From: Nitrospirillum amazonense | GTDB lineage: Bacteria > Pseudomonadota > Alphaproteobacteria > Azospirillales > Azospirillaceae | DNA: 64,000 bases | Assembly: GCF_007828035.1 (NCBI RefSeq) | Contig: NZ_VITV01000001.1 | Span: forward strand, 248,001-312,000 | Direction: 5' to 3' | Shown here: in pieces, positions 19,313-27,803 of the stretch | How the letters are laid out: every line of letters begins with the position of its first letter | Numbering within the stretch: the stretch's first letter is position 1 | Made by a program: the position numbers and the translations under genes | Notes under the pieces: generated by a model | Seen by the model: the letters and a program-made list of their open reading frames with translations, nothing else | The model's database searches: none | Told to the model about the DNA's origin: nothing

Positions 19313-21004
19313 ATGTTGGCCAATGCCAAAATTCTGACAAAGATTAACCTGGTCATCCTCGTCATGGCGCTTTCCGCCGTCGCCATCGGTATCGCCGGCT
19401 ACATCGGCATGTCGACGCTGTCGGTGGCGACGCACCGCCTGGACGTCATGGGGACCAACCTGCACCAGGCGGCGCAGCTGAACGCCAACGTGATCTACAT
19501 GAACCGCGGTGAATACCGCATGGCCGCCGATCCCAAGGATACCGAGGACGTCGCCAAGAACGTCGCCGGCCGGGTCGATGAGTTCACCAAGAACATGACC
19601 CTGCTGGACCAGCAGGTGGAGGCCAAGTACCGGCCCATGCTGGCGGAGATCAAGACCGCCTTCGCCGCCTACAAGAAGGAATTCGACGGCACGATGGCGG
19701 CCAGCCGCAAGCATGCCGACCTGAAGAACGAGGCCGCCCGCCAGGAAATCCTGGACGAGGTCGCGCAGTCCCGCACCGCCTCCACCGCGCTCAGCAACAA
19801 GATCAAGGCGCTGCAGGAGTCCCTGGACGAGGACGGCACCGCCGTGGCGCAGGACGCCCAGACCGTCGCCCGCGACCTGACCATCATGATCGTCGCGGTC
19901 GCCGTCATCGGCATCGCCGTGGGCATCGTCGTCGGCATGCTGATCGCCCGCCGCGGTCTGGTCACCCCCATCACCCACATCGTGCGCAATCTGCAGGACC
20001 TGGCCCACGGCCGCCTGACCATCGAGATCTTCGGCACCGAGCGCGGCGACGAGGTGGGCGACATCGCCAAGACCGCCCTGGTCTTCCGTGACAACGCCCG
20101 CGAGGCGGAACGCCTGCGCGCCGAGCAGGAAAAGGAACAGGCCGCCCGCGTCGCCCGTGCCGCCGCCCTGGAAAACCTGACCCGCACCTTCGACGTGCAG
20201 GCCGGCGACGTCATCGGCGCTGTCGCCTCCGCCGCCACGCAGATGCAGGCCACCGCCAGCTCGCTGTCCGCCTCGGCCGAGCAGACCACCCGCCAGTCCG
20301 CCACCGTGGCCGCCGGCGCGGTGGAGGCCTCGGCCAACGTCCAGACCGTCGCCGCCGCCGCCGAGGAACTCAGCTCCTCCATCCAGGAGATCAGCCGCCA
20401 GGTGGCGCAGTCGACCACGGTCGCCGGCGACGCCGTGCGCCAGGCCACCCACACCGGCACCATCGTCGCCGGCCTGGAACAGACCGCCCAGCGCATCGGC
20501 GACGTGGTGAAGCTGATCACCGACATCGCCAGCCAGACCAACCTGCTGGCCCTGAACGCCACCATCGAGGCGGCGCGCGCCGGTGAAGCGGGCAAGGGCT
20601 TCGCCGTCGTGGCCAGCGAGGTGAAGAGCCTGGCCAACCAGACCTCGAAGGCCACGGAGGAGATCAGCACTCAGATCGCCCAGGTCCAGGAGGCGACGCG
20701 CGAGGCGGTGACCGCCATCGGCGCCATCTCCGGCACCATTGAGAACATCAACAGCATCGCCACCACCATCGCCTCGGCGGTGGAGGAGCAAGGGGCGGCG
20801 ACGCAGGAAATTGCCCGCAACGTGCAGCAGGCGGCCGCCGGTGCCGACAGCGTCACCCAGAACATCCAGGGTGTGTCGCAGGCCGCGGATGAGACGGGCC
20901 ATTCCGCCCATGACGTGCTGACGGCCGCCACCTCCATGGCGCGGGAGGCGGAGAAGATGCGGGGCCTGGTGGAACAGTTCCTGGTGGACGCCAAGGCCGC
21001 CTGA
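19313..21004 (+). CDS. Methyl-accepting chemotaxis protein
   Basis: A transmembrane chemoreceptor of 563 aa. Helix 1 is at about 11-31. A helical periplasmic domain of about 155 residues, without a PAS/Cache pattern, resembles the four-helix-bundle type. Helix 2 is at about 189-213, followed by HAMP (about 213-268). The cytoplasmic signalling rod has the conserved tip [20 protein letters not shown] starting at about 404. There is no C-terminal CheR-binding pentapeptide. It is a lone gene with its own terminator and no chemotaxis genes nearby; the ligand is unknown. Confidence 0.92.
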   Translation: MLANAKILTKINLVILVMALSAVAIGIAGYIGMSTLSVATHRLDVMGTNLHQAAQLNANVIYMNRGEYRMAADPKDTEDVAKNVAGRVDEFTKNMTLLDQQVEAKYRPMLAEIKTAFAAYKKEFDGTMAASRKHADLKNEAARQEILDEVAQSRTASTALSNKIKALQESLDEDGTAVAQDAQTVARDLTIMIVAVAVIGIAVGIVVGMLIARRGLVTPITHIVRNLQDLAHGRLTIEIFGTERGDEVGDIAKTALVFRDNAREAERLRAEQEKEQAARVARAAALENLTRTFDVQAGDVIGAVASAATQMQATASSLSASAEQTTRQSATVAAGAVEASANVQTVAAAAEELSSSIQEISRQVAQSTTVAGDAVRQATHTGTIVAGLEQTAQRIGDVVKLITDIASQTNLLALNATIEAARAGEAGKGFAVVASEVKSLANQTSKATEEISTQIAQVQEATREAVTAIGAISGTIENINSIATTIASAVEEQGAATQEIARNVQQAAAGADSVTQNIQGVSQAADETGHSAHDVLTAATSMAREAEKMRGLVEQFLVDAKAA

Positions 21005-21030
21005 GGCGGATGACCTTGTCCTGAACGCCA

Positions 21031-21066
21031 AACGGCCCGGCAATCGCTCCCCGGGCCGTTTTCTTT
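21031..21066 (+). terminator. Intrinsic terminator after the chemoreceptor gene
   Basis: A perfect 10-bp stem (21031-21040 with 21051-21060) and a 10-nt loop, followed by a T-rich run. It lies 27 bases after the stop and serves the plus strand. The convergent DUF885 gene ends 24 bases further on. Confidence 0.85.
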
Positions 21067-21089
21067 GCCACCGTCCTTGGCGCGGCGGT

Positions 21090-22907
21090 TCAGCCCCGCC
21101 GCACGCGGGCGATATAGTCCCCCACCATGGTCTGCAGCACGTCCAACGGCACGGCGCCGGAGTTCAGGCCCACCTGGTGGAAGTCCCTGATGTCGAACTT
21201 GTCGCCCAGCGCGGTCTTGGCCTGGTCGCGCAGGCGGTTCCAGAGCGTGTGGCCGATCTTGTAGCTGCAGGCCTGGCCCGGCCAGGCGCAGTAGCGGTCG
21301 GTCTCCCGCGTCATGGCGCTTTCGGTGTCGCCCGTCAGGTCCACCATGTACTTCACCGCCTGCTCGCGGCTCCACCGCTTGTGGTGCATGCCGGTGTCGA
21401 TGACGCAACGGCCGGCGCGGAACAGCAGGAACTTCAGGAAGCCGATGCGGCCCAGCGGATCGGCGTCGTACATGCCCAGCTCATCGGCCAGCTGCTCGGC
21501 ATATAGGGCCCAGCCCTCGCCGTAGCCGGAGAAGAACATGTTGGCCCGGTAAAGCGGGATGCCCTTGGTTTCCTGCGCGATGCATCCCTGCAGGTGATGG
21601 CCGGGGATGCCCTCATGGTAGACGGTGGTGGGTAGCGACCATTTGGGCCATTCGGCCGTGTCGTGCAGGTTGAAGTAGATGGTGCCCACCCGGTCGCCTT
21701 CCAGCGGCGGGGATTCGTAGTAGGCCAGCGGCGCGCCGGCCTCGATGGCCGCCGGTACCCGCTGCACCCGCGCCTTGGCCTTGGGGATGTCGCGGAACAT
21801 GCGCGGCAGGCGCGACGCCATGTCGTCCAGCTTCACCTGCAAATCGGCCACCAGCTGGGCCTTGCCCTCGTCGGTGTTGGGATAGGTGCTCTCGGGCCGG
21901 GCGCGCAGGGCCTTGATGCGCTCCGCCACCGTGCCTTGGGTCAGGCCCTGGGCCGCCAGCAGCGATTCCAGCCGCGCGCCGATCTCCTTGGCCTGGTCCA
22001 GGCCGATCTGGTGCACCTCGTCCGGGGACAGGGTGGTGGTGGTGCTGGACTTCAGGCCCTGGGCGTACCAGGCCTCGCCATCCTTGATGTGCCAGACGCC
22101 GGCGTCGTGCGTGGCCGTCTTGCGGGCAGCCTCCACCGCCGCGATCTGGCGGTCCAGCGCCGGGCCGACCTTGTCGGTGTAGATCTTGGCCGCCTGGGCG
22201 CCGTAGGTGTCGCCCAGGCCCTTTTCCTTGGCGCGTTTGGCGACGGAGGAAACCAGGCCCGACGCAACCGCGTCCACCCGCAGGGCGCGCAGCTGGGTCA
22301 GGGTCGTGTCCAGCATGAAGTCGGCGGCCAGGATGCCCTGGGCGGCGTCATGCTTGAACTGCGCCGTCTCGGTGTCCAGCGCACCCGCGAAGGCCTCCAG
22401 ACGCGCCAGATACGCATCCGCGTCGGCCTTGGCTTCGATGGGGTGGTGCACGTCCAGGAAGTTGGGAATGGACTGGTAGGAACCCTGCAGCTGGCACAGC
22501 TCATAGGGCGATCCGCCGGAGCCGAAGGGGAATTTGCGGTTGCTCTCCACCGCCTCGGCCAGCACGTACTCCACGCTGTCGTAGTTCACGGCGTCGATGC
22601 CGGTCAGCGCCTTGCGGTCGATGGCCTTGAGGCGGCGCAGCTGTCCTTCCGTCACCGCGTTGTCGGCCTTGCGCCCGGCGGGGCTGCGGTCGTCCAGCTT
22701 GGCACGCAGGCCGGCCAGCTTGCCCGTGTCCATGCCGGCCATGGTGGCGCCTTCGGGGCTGCGCCGCAGATCTTCCTGGAAGAAGGTGTCCAGCAGGTGG
22801 TTAAGGTCGGCGGCGGGCTTTGAGGCATCGGCGGCGAAGCCGGGACGGACCGTGGCCAGGGCGACCGAGGCGGCGCTGGCGGCCAGGAAGGCGCGACGAT
22901 TGAACAT
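21090..22907 (-). CDS. DUF885 family exported metallopeptidase-like protein
   Basis: A 605-aa protein. The N-terminus MFNRRAFLAASAASVALA is a twin-arginine-type export signal, cleaved near residue 25. The rest matches the DUF885 family. It includes the zinc-protease-like motif YHEGIPGHHLQ (His431, Glu432, His436/437), followed by EGWALYAEQLADELGMY and a C-terminal HQVGLNSGAVPLDVL block. Family members are related to M32/M3-like zinc peptidases, but substrates are undefined. The ATG at 22907 directly precedes the signal. It is monocistronic between convergent and divergent neighbours. Confidence 0.82.
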   Translation of the reverse strand: MFNRRAFLAASAASVALATVRPGFAADASKPAADLNHLLDTFFQEDLRRSPEGATMAGMDTGKLAGLRAKLDDRSPAGRKADNAVTEGQLRRLKAIDRKALTGIDAVNYDSVEYVLAEAVESNRKFPFGSGGSPYELCQLQGSYQSIPNFLDVHHPIEAKADADAYLARLEAFAGALDTETAQFKHDAAQGILAADFMLDTTLTQLRALRVDAVASGLVSSVAKRAKEKGLGDTYGAQAAKIYTDKVGPALDRQIAAVEAARKTATHDAGVWHIKDGEAWYAQGLKSSTTTTLSPDEVHQIGLDQAKEIGARLESLLAAQGLTQGTVAERIKALRARPESTYPNTDEGKAQLVADLQVKLDDMASRLPRMFRDIPKAKARVQRVPAAIEAGAPLAYYESPPLEGDRVGTIYFNLHDTAEWPKWSLPTTVYHEGIPGHHLQGCIAQETKGIPLYRANMFFSGYGEGWALYAEQLADELGMYDADPLGRIGFLKFLLFRAGRCVIDTGMHHKRWSREQAVKYMVDLTGDTESAMTRETDRYCAWPGQACSYKIGHTLWNRLRDQAKTALGDKFDIRDFHQVGLNSGAVPLDVLQTMVGDYIARVRRG

Positions 22908-23042
22908 GAAGTCCCCATTATAATTCGATGGGCGAGACTACCGCCCCCGGGGACCGGGAAAAAGGCCGGGCCTGTAACGGAACGGTTACAGGCGGTGCCC
23001 GCGCCCCCCCGGTGAGGAAGGGGCCGCGGGCGTCACGCGTCA

Positions 23043-23588
23043 TCAGGAGTAGGCCTGGCCCCACTCCGCCATCAGTTCCTGCTTGCGGGCCTTGAGGCGC
23101 TCGCCCATCTCGTTCAGGTCCTCATCGCCGCGCTTGGCCTGCGAGAACAGGCCGCCGGGCTGCTCCTCCTCCTTGACGTGGTGCTTGATGTACTCACCCA
23201 GCACCTTGACCTTGGCGTCATAGAACTCGTCACCCGGCTTCATGGCCTCGATCTCGGCGATGAGTTTCTTGGCGCCGTCATGCTCGACATAGGCCTCGTC
23301 CAGCATGTCGTCCTCCACCTCTCCCCGTTCCTCGGGATAGAAGATTTCCTCTTCGATGGCGGTGTGGACCTTCAGGGCCAGGGCGATCTTGTTGAACAGC
23401 GCCAGCTTCTCATCATCGCTGTCCAGCTGCTCGTACTCGTCGAACCAGCCTTCGACCTCGCGGTGGTCCTTCTTCAGCAGGCTGACCGCCAGCGGATCAC
23501 GCGTGGCGGTGCGGCGCGTGCGGCGCGGCGTCGTGCGGGTCTTGGCCTTGGTATGGCTGCTGTGGGCGGTCTTGTGGGCCGTGGCCAT
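23043..23588 (-). CDS. Hemerythrin HHE domain protein with basic N-terminal tail
   Basis: A 181-aa protein with a di-iron hemerythrin-type helical bundle (about 34-165). Its ligand-bearing motifs are KDHREVE, HTAIEEEIFYP, EHDGAKK and HHVKEEE. Such domains bind oxygen, NO or store iron. Residues 1-32 are an unusual Ala/Thr/Lys/Arg/His-rich tail resembling histone-H1-like bacterial proteins, so DNA association is possible (inference). A strong AAGGAG site precedes ATG 23588. Confidence 0.82.
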   Translation of the reverse strand: MATAHKTAHSSHTKAKTRTTPRRTRRTATRDPLAVSLLKKDHREVEGWFDEYEQLDSDDEKLALFNKIALALKVHTAIEEEIFYPEERGEVEDDMLDEAYVEHDGAKKLIAEIEAMKPGDEFYDAKVKVLGEYIKHHVKEEEQPGGLFSQAKRGDEDLNEMGERLKARKQELMAEWGQAYS

Positions 23589-23674
23589 GGGTGCGCTCCT
23601 TCTGCGGATGGTTGGCGCCGTTGTCGGGCCCCTGAAACCCTCCGCGCACGCCCAAGGTTCCGCTTCGGTGCGCC

Positions 23675-24145
23675 TCAGCGGCCCGACAGCCCTTGCTGGC
23701 GGCAGAGCGCCGCCAGTTCATCCGCCGCCGGATCGGTCAGGGGCTGACCGTCGAACAGCACCTGGTCACCCACCACCGTCAGCAGGCCCAAGTAGGCGTC
23801 GGGCCTGCTTCGGGCCGTGCCGGGGGCCTGCGGCAGCGCGCGGGCCAGGCGCGCCGTCAGCGGGATCTCGATGCGCTGGGGTGCGGGCAGGCGGACGCCG
23901 CCGTCCAGATCGGCCGGCGCCACCGGGTTACCGTCCACATCCACGCCCGGCTGATAGGCGACATCGGGCGCCGGCTCATGCCGCACCGCCCATTGGCAGG
24001 CGGCGGGGTCGACGGCGATGGTCGGACCTTTCGACGTGCCCTTCTGCGCCCCCTCCTGGGACGCCCCTTGGGGCACCCCCTGCCCCCAGGCCGTACCGGC
24101 AGCCAGCACCAGCAGGCCGGTCATCACAGCGGCGATCCGCGGCAT
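23675..24145 (-). CDS. Small exported protein of unknown function
   Basis: A 156-aa protein with a clear signal peptide (MPRIAAVMTGLLVLAAGTAWG). A Gly/Gln/Ser-rich stretch follows, then a compact domain with Cys50 and a second Cys near the C-terminus (LAALCRQQ). I do not recognise the family. ATG 24145 is chosen because it starts a good signal peptide; the frame continues upstream over the permease gene on the other strand, with biased composition. The start of the convergent-divergent pair with the permease leaves about 75 bases for both promoters. Confidence 0.6.
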   Translation of the reverse strand: MPRIAAVMTGLLVLAAGTAWGQGVPQGASQEGAQKGTSKGPTIAVDPAACQWAVRHEPAPDVAYQPGVDVDGNPVAPADLDGGVRLPAPQRIEIPLTARLARALPQAPGTARSRPDAYLGLLTVVGDQVLFDGQPLTDPAADELAALCRQQGLSGR

Positions 24146-24220
24146 TGGCTTTGTCCTTGCTTGGCGAGGGCGTCCGCGCCGACCATGGGCGCGATCCTTA
24201 GAATAACGCGGGGGCATCAC

Positions 24221-25513
24221 GTGCTTGATCGTTTTTTCGGGCTGACGCCCCATGGCACCACCGTGCGTACGGAAATCCTGGCCGGGGTCACCACCTTCCT
24301 GACCATGGCCTACATCATCTTCGTGAACCCCCAGGTGCTGGGCAAGGCCGGCATGGACCCAGGGGCGGTGTTCGTGGCCACCTGCCTGGCCTCCGCCCTG
24401 GGCTGCTTCATCATGGGGCTGTACGCCAACTATCCCATCGCGCTGGCGCCGGGCATGGGGCTGAACGCCTACTTCGCCTATTCGGTGGTGGGCGGCATGG
24501 GCTATCCCTGGCCGGTGGCGCTGGGCGCCGTCTTCCTGTCGGGCGTGGGCTTCACAATCTTGAGCCTGCTGCCGGTGCGCGAGGCCATCGTCAACGCCAT
24601 CCCGACGGGGCTGAAGCATGCCATCTCCGCCGGCATCGGCCTGTTCCTGGGCCTCATCGCCCTGCAGAACGCCGGGATCGTCGCGGCCCATCCCGCCACC
24701 ATGGTGACCCTGGGGCCCCTGGGCAAGCCGCAGGCCCTGCTGGCCTGCGCCGGCTTTCTGGCGCTGGTGGTGCTGGTGGCGCGCGGGGTCACCGGCGCCG
24801 TGGTCATCGCCATCATCGGCACGGCGCTGGCCGGCATGGCGCTGGGCGTCACGCCCCTGATCGCCAGCCCCGTCTCCCTGCCGCCCAACCCGGCGCCCAC
24901 GCTGTTGCGGATGGATGTGGTCGGCGCCTTCAACATGGGCCTGACCGCCATCATCTTCGCCTTCCTGTTCGTCGACCTTTTCGACACCGCCGGCACGCTG
25001 GTGGGCGTATCCCACCGCGCGGGGCTGCTGGACGCCCAAGGCCGCCTGCCCCGGCTGAAGCGGGCCCTGCTGGCCGACAGCCTGGCCACCACCGCCGGCG
25101 CGGCTTTGGGCACCTCCACCGTCACCGCCTATATCGAGAGTGCCGCCGGCACCTTCGCCGGCGGGCGCACCGGCCTGACCGCCGTGGTGGTCGGCCTGCT
25201 GTTCCTGGCTGCCCTGTTCCTATCGCCGCTGGCGGCCGCCATTCCAGGCTACGCCACCGCTCCGGCGCTGTTCTACGTCGCCTGCCTGATGGTGCGCGGC
25301 CTGGCGGAAATCGATTGGGACGACGTGACCGACTCGGTCCCGGCGGTGATCACGGCCCTGGCCATGCCCTTCACCTTCTCCATCGCCGACGGCATCGCCT
25401 TCGGCCTGATCGCCCACTGCGCCATCAAGCTGCTGACCGGCAAGGGGCGGGAGTTGGGTTTGGCCCTGCCCATTCTGGCAGCACTCTTCACGCTGCGCTT
25501 CGCCCTGGCTTAA
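24221..25513 (+). CDS. NCS2-family purine permease (AzgA-like)
   Basis: Proton-coupled uptake of adenine, guanine or hypoxanthine across the inner membrane. It has about 430 aa and some 12-14 helices. The family start (V/M)LDRFFGLTPHGTTVRTE is present, followed by MAYIIFVNP, the ALAPGMGLNAYFAY block and LFVDLFDTAGTLVGV near residue 250. GTG 24221 with a GGGGG stretch before it matches the family N-terminus; ATG 24185 would add 12 residues. No purine catabolic genes lie beside it. Confidence 0.87.
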   Translation: MLDRFFGLTPHGTTVRTEILAGVTTFLTMAYIIFVNPQVLGKAGMDPGAVFVATCLASALGCFIMGLYANYPIALAPGMGLNAYFAYSVVGGMGYPWPVALGAVFLSGVGFTILSLLPVREAIVNAIPTGLKHAISAGIGLFLGLIALQNAGIVAAHPATMVTLGPLGKPQALLACAGFLALVVLVARGVTGAVVIAIIGTALAGMALGVTPLIASPVSLPPNPAPTLLRMDVVGAFNMGLTAIIFAFLFVDLFDTAGTLVGVSHRAGLLDAQGRLPRLKRALLADSLATTAGAALGTSTVTAYIESAAGTFAGGRTGLTAVVVGLLFLAALFLSPLAAAIPGYATAPALFYVACLMVRGLAEIDWDDVTDSVPAVITALAMPFTFSIADGIAFGLIAHCAIKLLTGKGRELGLALPILAALFTLRFALA

Positions 25514-25640
25514 ACGCCAGGGCATTGATCCAAATAGGGAATTCCCTGGCTTTCGTTGAGTGAAATTTATGATTGGCCGCTGTTTTTGACCGAAAAGGCC
25601 GCCTTTCGGGCATCGTGCCTTGAAAATGATCAAAAAACAG

Positions 25641-25669
25641 ATGACGGAATGATTTCGTCTCCCTATACT
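25641..25669 (+). promoter_or_regulatory. Candidate housekeeping promoter for the small RNA
   Basis: ATGACG (25641-25646) and TATACT (25664-25669) are separated by 17 bases, the ideal spacing for a sigma-70-type promoter with the TGAC core favoured in alphaproteobacteria. The predicted transcript would begin near 25676. Confidence 0.5.
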
Positions 25670-25675
25670 CCGCCC

Positions 25676-25855
25676 TCGTAAACACAAGGGCATAAAAAAG
25701 ACCGCGCTCGCGATAGCGCGGCGCGGCCTTGAGTTTAGGGAGGAATCGCCACCAAGCGACTCAATGTCAGAGGGGGATGTACCCTCCAACGCTTGGATAA
25801 TGCTACGCCGAGTTTTCGAAAGGCAAGCCCTAACGGAGGGCTGGCCTTTCTTTTT
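25676..25855 (+). ncRNA. Candidate small RNA, about 180 nt
   Basis: This lies in the 750-base gene-free gap between the purine permease and the LysR gene. A promoter-like pair lies upstream and a strong terminator closes the unit. Between them are hairpins. A GC-rich one spans about 25708-25727. A stem-loop joins TTGAG and CTCAA arms with an inner TCGC/GCGA helix (about 25730-25764). A GAGGG/CCCTC hairpin covers about 25770-25786. Purine-rich GGGAGG and pyrimidine-rich CCCTCC stretches are exposed or mutually pairing. I do not recognise the family. The rest of the gap (25860-26266) shows no gene. Confidence 0.45.
25819..25855 (+). terminator. Intrinsic terminator of the candidate small RNA
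   Basis: A two-part stem (AAAGGC with GCCTTT, inner AGCCCT with AGGGCT, loop AACGG) is followed by C and five T, with more T runs just beyond. It is much stronger than expected by chance and lies over 300 bases after the permease stop, so it belongs to a separate transcript. Confidence 0.75.
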
Positions 25856-26266
25856 GTGCTTTTTCTGTGCTTTTGCATAATGATTGGTCAATTGCCCCGT
25901 TTATGGGCTGGTAATTGCTCAATATATAAGCTGGCGCTACCCGGCGACGCTTCGGAAGCGCTCCGCAGCGCAACAGAATCACCTCCGAATCATCCCCTTT
26001 TCATGTTGCGCCGCCGAAGCCCGCGCCGCCGTCTATCCGAAATGGCGGAGGTCACCCCTGCCGGACGACCGCGCCAACCGATCGCGCCTAGCACCGTCGG
26101 CCGAGGCGAAATGCCCAGGGCGACAGCAAAGCCCCCATGGTTGCGGTATCAGCCTGAATAATAGGCAATCGGCTACACACCGGGGCACCAGACGGCCGCC
26201 ACATGGACGGCCGCTAGGATTTCCGTTTAAAATCCCCAGACCCTTTATTCATTGTCGTTCGTGATC

Positions 26267-27166
26267 ATGACGACCACCGCCACCACCGCTTCCTTCCGGC
26301 CCCTGGACCTGGACGCCGTGCACGCCTTCGTGTTGGTGGCCACGCTGCGCAGCTTCACCCGCGCGGCGGAGGCGCTGGGCACCACCCAGTCGGCCATCAG
26401 CCTGAAGCTGAAACGCCTGGAGGACAGGCTGGGCCAGCGGCTGCTGGAGCGCACGCCACGCCAGGTGCGGCTGTCGTCGCAGGGGGCCGCCTTCCTGGAA
26501 CCGGCCCGCCGGCTGCTGGCGGCGCATGACCAGGCGCTGGCCGGGCTGGAAGAGGCGCCGCACCGCCTGGTCATCGGCATCAGCGACCACGTCGCCGGCC
26601 GCGACCTGCCTGGCCTGCTGGCCCGCCTGCAAGGCCGCGACCCCACCTTGGTGATGGAGGTGCGCATCGCCGCCTCCCGCGACCTGGGCGCCCTGCTGGA
26701 ACGGGGGGAATTGGACGCCGCCATCCTGCGGCTGGAACCACCCCTGGACGGACGCCCAACGGAACTGGCGACTGAGGCCGGGGAGCCGCTATTCATCGAC
26801 CCCCTGTGCTGGTTCGCTGCCCCGGGCTGGGAGCCGCCCCCGGCCGCCCCGCTGCCCATCGCCACCTTGTCCGCCCCGTGCGGCGTGCGCGGCCATGCCG
26901 TGCGGGCGCTGGACGCCGCCGGCATTCCCTGGACCGAGGTGTTCGTGGGCGGTGGCGTCGCTGCGGTCGGTGCCGCCGTGTTGGCGGGGCTGGGCGTCGC
27001 GGCCCTGGCGCCACGCGCGGCCCCCCTGGGTGCCGTCGAGGTGGGCGGGCGCTTTGGCCTGCCGCCCCTGCCCAGCGCCCCGGTCGTGCTGCGCTCCGCC
27101 GTCAGCGACCGGCGCAGCCGCGCCGCGCTGGCCACGCTTGTGGCGGCGTTCCGCGCCGCCGGCTAG
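26267..27166 (+). CDS. LysR-family transcriptional regulator
   Basis: A 299-aa regulator with an N-terminal winged helix-turn-helix (about 14-72: LDAVHAFVLVATLRSFTRAA, then TTQSAISLKLKRLE). A periplasmic-binding-like effector domain spans about 95-298. ATG 26267 has no clear ribosome binding site; a TTG at 26252 is in frame. The gene converges on the Tag gene, whose stop abuts this one. There is no divergent partner, so the usual LysR target inference is not available. Confidence 0.85.
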   Translation: MTTTATTASFRPLDLDAVHAFVLVATLRSFTRAAEALGTTQSAISLKLKRLEDRLGQRLLERTPRQVRLSSQGAAFLEPARRLLAAHDQALAGLEEAPHRLVIGISDHVAGRDLPGLLARLQGRDPTLVMEVRIAASRDLGALLERGELDAAILRLEPPLDGRPTELATEAGEPLFIDPLCWFAAPGWEPPPAAPLPIATLSAPCGVRGHAVRALDAAGIPWTEVFVGGGVAAVGAAVLAGLGVAALAPRAAPLGAVEVGGRFGLPPLPSAPVVLRSAVSDRRSRAALATLVAAFRAAG

Positions 27167-27724
27167 CTAATAGACAAACCCGTCGGCCACAGCCTTGCGC
27201 CACGGCTGGCCCAGCGCGGCCAGCTCATGATCCACGGGGCAGTCCTCGGCATGGGCCAGCGGCAGATAGCCGATGCTCATCAGGAATTCGCCCACGATCT
27301 CGCCGCCGGTAAAGCGGAAGGTGCGGCGGAACAACTTCACCCACTCCGCCTTGGTCAGGGGATGGTGCGCGGCGATCCAGGCGGCGAAGCCGCCGTGGCT
27401 GGCGCGCAGGGCCTGGATGACCCGGGCGTTGTGGATGGCGGCCTCGATCTTCAGACGGTTGCGCACGATGCCGGCGTCCTGCATCAGGCGCTCCACGTCA
27501 TCCGGCCCCAGGGCGGCCACCTTGTCCACGTCGAAGCCATGGAAGGCGGCGTTGAAGGCGTCGCGTTTGCGCAGCACCACCAGCCAGGACAGGCCGGCCT
27601 GGTTGACCTCCAGCATCAGGCGTTCGAACAGCACCGCCTCATCCGTCGTCGGGAAACCATGTTCCCGCTCATGATAAGGCCCGTGGAAGGGATGGCCCGG
27701 GGCGATGGCGCAGTATCCCGACAT
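27167..27724 (-). CDS. tag: DNA-3-methyladenine glycosylase I (Tag)
   Basis: Removes 3-methyladenine from DNA. The 185-aa protein has Cys5 and the YHEREHGFPTTDEAVLFE block, then QAGLSWLVVLRKRDAF, the family core. Conserved His and Cys near the C-terminus (AHAEDCPVDHEL) supply the structural zinc site together with the N-terminal Cys and His. The ATG at 27724 begins MSGYCAIAPGHP, matching the family. The gene tail meets the LysR gene with no gap. A second alkylation glycosylase (AlkA) lies at 14505-15419. Confidence 0.87.
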   Translation of the reverse strand: MSGYCAIAPGHPFHGPYHEREHGFPTTDEAVLFERLMLEVNQAGLSWLVVLRKRDAFNAAFHGFDVDKVAALGPDDVERLMQDAGIVRNRLKIEAAIHNARVIQALRASHGGFAAWIAAHHPLTKAEWVKLFRRTFRFTGGEIVGEFLMSIGYLPLAHAEDCPVDHELAALGQPWRKAVADGFVY

Positions 27725-27803
27725 GGGCTTAAATCCTGTGGTGAAGGGTAGGAGGACGAGGCGGGCGGATGCTAGAAGGGGACGCGGCAGGAGGAAACCC
27801 CAA

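Noticed and set aside
23693-24220. Long N-terminal extension of the purine permease frame
   Set aside because: It lies antisense to the small exported protein gene and has no family similarity; the permease family begins at the GTG at 24221.
25764-25880. A 38-codon frame (starts MSEGDVPSNAW) inside the candidate small RNA
   Set aside because: The terminator falls within the frame and the nearest GGAGG is about 20 bases from the ATG, too far for initiation. Coding is unlikely.
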